Positions 8,553 to 10,443 of a stretch of DNA of 10,443 bases are shown here, piece after piece. The stretch lies in assembly GCA_017506845.1 (NCBI GenBank), contig JAFVMP010000086.1:1-10443 (forward strand), read 5' to 3'. A program made the translations under genes and the position numbers. This DNA is from Campylobacter sp. (GTDB lineage Bacteria; Campylobacterota; Campylobacteria; Campylobacterales; Campylobacteraceae). Position 1 is the stretch's first letter. Each line of letters starts with the position of its first letter. The notes below the pieces were generated by a model. The model saw nothing but the letters and a program-made list of their open reading frames with translations, was not told the origin of the DNA and did not search any database.

Positions 8553-10352
8553 TTACTCCATTATTTTATAAAATAGTGCCACATATCGCTGAATTATCTC
8601 ATGTTCATCTTTAATAGCTGTGATTACTAGATGCTCTTGATAAATTTCACCGGAACGATTTTTATTATAGATTTTTCCACTCCAACTACCAAAATGCTTA
8701 ATATCAGACCACATTTTAGCATAAAATACATTATCATGCTTACCTGAATGCAGGATTTGTGGTTTTTTACCAATAACTTCTTCTTTGCTATATCCAGTAA
8801 TTTTTGTAAAGCTTTCGTTGACATCTAATATATTTCCAGTTGCATCGCAAATTAATATTCCATTAATAGAACTAAGCATAATCGCCTCAGCTATAGCGCT
8901 TTGAACTACAAAATTGTGATGATCACTAATATCTGTAGCAGTACCAATAATCTCATCAGAGTCATTTAGTGTATCTAGGGCTTTGGCTTTAATTCTAACA
9001 TAAATTTGACTTCCATCTTTTTTAATTAGCCTTATATCACACTCAATTAACCGTGAACTACCATCTATATATCTATCTAACTCATCAATTAAAATATCAA
9101 TATCATCTCTATATATAATTTTATATATATCCTCAATAGAACTAACTCCCATATCAATACTATTTTTATATCCTAAAAACTCAACAAAATCAATACTAAA
9201 TTTAAAAATACCACTTTGAGCAAAATACTCAAAGCCTAACAAGTTACTGCTTAAAATTCTACTTTCATAGCGTTTTAATTTACCAGATAAAATCTCTTTT
9301 AAAATCTCTTGTTCAGTGCTATCAACTAAAAACATAGTAACTTCTGTTTTGTTATCTTTATTTTTCATACTTGAAACAAAAAGTCTAAACCACCCATACT
9401 CGCCACTATTTAACCTAAATCTATAAGCTCTATCAAGCTCTTTTTTCATATCATATATGCTATTTTCTAATTTTATCTTTCTTTCTAACTCTAAGCTTAA
9501 TGGAGTGATATCATCACTATGGCATAAAGTTTTTATATCGATTTGTTTAACATCATTTGGAATTAATAAATTTGCATTTGAACTAAGCTGAGTGCTCATC
9601 CAGCTCTCATCATAGATAAATTTAATCACAATTGCAGGATTATGCTCAATCATTCCAATCTCACTATTTAAACTCTCTATTTTTTCTTGTGCTTTTGAAG
9701 CATCTAAAATAATCATAAAATATGAATCATTAAAATATAAGCTTACTGGAGTGCTAATCACCTCAACAAATTTAATCTCACCACTAGCTAATTTATGCTT
9801 ATGATAGTTAGTTTTTGCTCCATCATTTACACGAATATCAAATATACTCATTGTTAATAGCTCGCCCTTAGAGTAGCCATAAAACTCCACCGCACAACGG
9901 CTAGCATCCATTATAGAGCCATCTTTAGCATCGATAAATAAAATCTTTATATCACTTCTATCAAATAATAAACTATAATATTCCATATAGTATTTTAGGC
10001 TATTTTGTGAGCATACCCACGATGTAAAGAAATCATAAATATTTTTATTTATATGATAAAAATCAAAATTTGAAACTGGATCGATAATCTCTTTGTGAGC
10101 TAGTTTATCAATAAACATTTTAGTATTAGCAATTGGTATAATAAGATTATTTTTAATAAATAAAAATATCTCCAAAAGTAGCACTAAAAGCATAATCGCA
10201 AGCGTTGAAAAGCCTAAATATACGGCATTGCTTATATTGTCATTAGTAAATATAAAATGCAAACTAAAACCACTCATAGTAAGAAATATAGCTAAAATAA
10301 TTATAGCTCTTCTAAATAGTCCAGAAGCAAGAAAAACTTTGCCGTATCGCAT
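8553..10352 (-). CDS. membrane-anchored multi-PAS sensor protein with no recognisable output domain
   Basis: With the start at 10352 it is 599 residues. Two transmembrane helices (about 15-35 and 43-66) are split by a 7-residue loop, so there is no periplasmic sensor. Four PAS-like units follow in the cytoplasm: about 120-217 (FIDAKDGSIMDASRCA), a diverged one at 232-348, 365-478 (IRLIKKDGSQIYVRIKA, TATDISDH), and 484-599 (ILDVNESFTKITGYSKEEVIGK, GSWSGKIYNKNRSGE). The last PAS is of the kind that usually precedes GGDEF, yet the protein ends right after it; no kinase, GGDEF, EAL or methyl-accepting domain is present. Start choice: ATG at 10350-10352 has AAAGG 8 nt upstream, whereas the longer frame to TTG at 10391 lacks a ribosome site and would begin at the predicted transcription start; ATG at 10370 also lacks one. 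The hisZ ribosome site overlaps its stop. Signal and partner are unknown. Confidence 0.85.
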   Translation of the reverse strand: MRYGKVFLASGLFRRAIIILAIFLTMSGFSLHFIFTNDNISNAVYLGFSTLAIMLLVLLLEIFLFIKNNLIIPIANTKMFIDKLAHKEIIDPVSNFDFYHINKNIYDFFTSWVCSQNSLKYYMEYYSLLFDRSDIKILFIDAKDGSIMDASRCAVEFYGYSKGELLTMSIFDIRVNDGAKTNYHKHKLASGEIKFVEVISTPVSLYFNDSYFMIILDASKAQEKIESLNSEIGMIEHNPAIVIKFIYDESWMSTQLSSNANLLIPNDVKQIDIKTLCHSDDITPLSLELERKIKLENSIYDMKKELDRAYRFRLNSGEYGWFRLFVSSMKNKDNKTEVTMFLVDSTEQEILKEILSGKLKRYESRILSSNLLGFEYFAQSGIFKFSIDFVEFLGYKNSIDMGVSSIEDIYKIIYRDDIDILIDELDRYIDGSSRLIECDIRLIKKDGSQIYVRIKAKALDTLNDSDEIIGTATDISDHHNFVVQSAIAEAIMLSSINGILICDATGNILDVNESFTKITGYSKEEVIGKKPQILHSGKHDNVFYAKMWSDIKHFGSWSGKIYNKNRSGEIYQEHLVITAIKDEHEIIQRYVALFYKIME

Positions 10353-10397
10353 ATACCTAACCTTTGGCATCACTAAATTTACATAATGCAAGGCTAG

Positions 10398-10424
10398 ATT
10401 TTATCGAAATTTTAATAAATTCAA
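10398..10424 (-). promoter_or_regulatory. predicted promoter of the PAS-hisZ-purA-fliJ run
   Basis: On the minus strand TAAAAT (10398-10403, within CGATAAAAT) is a likely -10, with TTGAAT (10419-10424) 15 bp upstream as a weak -35-like match. Transcription would start near 10391-10392, leaving about 39 nt before the preferred ATG at 10352. The -10 context resembles that of the promoter at 5424. Confidence 0.45.
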
Positions 10425-10443
10425 GCTAAATATATATTTTTAA

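Noticed and set aside
8541..8560. Possible frameshifted GGDEF remnant after the multi-PAS protein
   Set aside because: The sequence after the stop is directly the ribosome site and coding region of the hisZ-like gene, which has clear class II synthetase-like motifs; no cyclase motif is seen.
8627..8824. 65-codon open frame on the minus strand in another frame
   Set aside because: Lies wholly inside the last PAS domain of the multi-PAS gene, whose frame is clearly coding.

Overview
The window is a low-GC stretch of chromosome in which every gene lies on the minus strand and is packed in overlapping or near-overlapping order. Gene content and order match the Campylobacter core: ccoN, a response regulator, a histidine kinase, a small membrane protein, carA, a DUF507 protein, a periplasmic coiled-coil protein, fliJ and purA. 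As I recall it, this is the order around Cj1490c to Cj1498c of C. jejuni, and the purA/fliJ/secreted-protein triplet also matches HP0255-HP0257 of Helicobacter pylori. The protein types (an ISHQWRQP-type kinase, a cbb3 oxidase, a bacterial N-glycosylation sequon) and the lack of -35 boxes also fit an epsilonproteobacterium. I infer a Campylobacter species other than C. jejuni, because a multi-PAS membrane protein sits upstream of hisZ-purA. The species is not decided by the sequence.

Layout, read in the direction of transcription (from high to low coordinates). A promoter near 10400 serves a first gene run: PAS-only membrane protein, hisZ-like gene, purA, fliJ and a periplasmic MgtE-N-like protein, ending at 5483. 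After an 87-bp gap with a weak hairpin and a good Campylobacter-type promoter (5424-5431), a second run follows: DUF507 protein, carA, a COG2836-type membrane protein, a PAS histidine kinase and an OmpR-family regulator, ending at 1153. A 201-bp intergenic region then holds a hairpin terminator, a pair of near-identical direct repeats and the ccoN promoter. The first 317 codons of ccoN run out of the window at position 1.

How the genes fit together. The left part looks like a respiration/redox module. It has the catalytic subunit of the cbb3 oxidase, a membrane protein of a family often linked to cytochrome or metal handling, and a two-component pair. The kinase PAS domain carries the FAD-pocket signature of the aerotaxis receptor Aer. 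The middle holds pyrimidine/arginine (carA) and purine (purA) synthesis genes, co-transcribed with flagellar and envelope genes. The right end is a four-PAS sensor with no recognisable output domain, and a HisZ-like protein that has lost HisRS-type catalytic motifs.

I see no mobile element, CRISPR array, tRNA, rRNA or sign of recent transfer. This is mostly ordinary core genome. The points worth a second look are the Aer-like kinase next to ccoN, the direct repeats and alternative hairpins before ccoN, the output-less PAS protein and the orphan HisZ.
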